Source: Oscillospiraceae bacterium (GTDB lineage: Bacteria > Bacillota > Clostridia > Oscillospirales > Acutalibacteraceae). From it: DNA of 6,688 nucleotides. A program made the position numbers and the translations under genes. Positions 6,397 to 6,688 of this stretch are shown here, one piece after another (the first letter of the stretch is position 1; each line of letters begins with the position of its first letter). The notes under the pieces are model-generated. The model did no database searches. It was not told the origin of the DNA and saw only the letters and a list, made by a program, of their open reading frames with translations. The DNA lies in the NCBI GenBank assembly GCA_902761265.1, contig CACWJV010000126.1, forward strand, positions 1 through 6,688. The letters run 5' to 3'.

Positions 6397-6687
6397 TTAT
6401 CTCAAAAAGCCGTTGATGATCTGCTCCTCTGCTTCGGCTTCCGTCAGTCCGAGCGTCATCAGCTTGACGAGCTGTTCGCCGGCAATCTTGCCGATGGCGG
6501 CTTCGTGCACCAGCGCAGCGTCCACATTGTTGGCCTCCAGACCCGGCACCGCAAGGATGCGGCCGTTGTCCATGATGATGGAGTCGCACTCGGTGTGGCC
6601 CTGGCACGGCGCGTTGCCGACGATTTTGGCGTCAAATTTTTGGAACGAATCGTCGCGCGCCACGGAGCGCGAAACGACGTCGGCGCT
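6397..6687 (-). CDS. sufB: Fe-S cluster assembly scaffold SufB/SufD family, C-terminal end (partial)
   Basis: The final 96 codons of a minus-strand gene whose 5' part lies beyond the window; its TAA is at 6397-6399. The visible peptide starts SADVVSRSVARDDSFQKF and reads through GNAPCQGHTECDSIIMDNG, VDAALVHEAAIGKIAGEQL and a closing EEQIINGFLR. These are hallmarks of the SufB/SufD beta-helix core and C-terminal helices. The cysteine of HTEC matches E. coli SufB Cys405 and the HE of VHEAAIGKI matches His433-Glu434, residues implicated in cluster assembly. The protein is therefore more like SufB than SufD. It works with the ATPase SufC in building Fe-S clusters in the cytosol. GTG at 6661-6663 could be mistaken for a start, but the frame and the homologous sequence continue upstream of it. 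It is convergent with and functionally separate from the aromatic operon. Confidence 0.87.
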   Translation of the reverse strand, partial: SADVVSRSVARDDSFQKFDAKIVGNAPCQGHTECDSIIMDNGRILAVPGLEANNVDAALVHEAAIGKIAGEQLVKLMTLGLTEAEAEEQIINGFLR

Positions 6688-6688
6688 C

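Noticed and set aside
1..6688. Search for CRISPR arrays, tRNA or rRNA genes, transposases, attachment sites, toxin-antitoxin or phage-defence genes
   Set aside because: None seen. Coding is continuous housekeeping biosynthesis, and the only intergenic space of note is the 84-nt convergent gap with its terminator.

Overview
The window is one strand of an aromatic amino acid biosynthesis operon. It runs from the tail of a prephenate dehydrogenase gene through aroB, aroA, aroC, pheA, a fused aroE-aroK and aroQ, and is closed by a hairpin terminator. Beyond the terminator, a convergent gene on the minus strand, cut by the window end, encodes the C-terminus of a SufB-type Fe-S cluster assembly protein. 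Every gene belongs to a known family and every long open stretch is accounted for. I do not see a previously undescribed system here.

Organism: protein style, gene order and signals suggest a GC-rich member of the Clostridia, probably near the Oscillospiraceae/Ruminococcaceae. Pointers are the strong AGGAGG-like ribosome binding sites, the firmicute-type CGESGSTLRF motif in EPSP synthase, a short clostridial-style AroE, type II dehydroquinase, and a SufB tail of the compact clostridial/archaeal kind. This placement is inferred from recognition, not from a search.

Layout: 2-163 tail of tyrA; 176-1219 aroB; 1216-2448 aroA; 2438-3517 aroC; 3531-4667 pheA; 4670-5893 aroE-aroK fusion; 5881-6312 aroQ; 6313-6364 hairpin terminator; 6397-6687 (minus) 3' end of sufB. 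Coding is almost continuous. Junctions are 12 nt, -4 nt, -11 nt, 13 nt, 2 nt and -13 nt (negative values are overlaps), so co-transcription and translational coupling are likely. No stretch over 300 bases lacks a gene, and no operon promoter or leader lies in the window.

How the genes work together: AroB makes 3-dehydroquinate from DAHP, AroQ dehydrates it to 3-dehydroshikimate, and the fused AroE-AroK reduces and phosphorylates it to shikimate 3-phosphate. AroA adds enolpyruvate, AroC forms chorismate, PheA converts chorismate to prephenate and phenylpyruvate, and TyrA takes prephenate toward tyrosine. Only the first enzyme, DAHP synthase, and the final transaminases are missing; DAHP synthase may lie upstream. 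All catalytic residues I could place are present, so the pathway looks intact.
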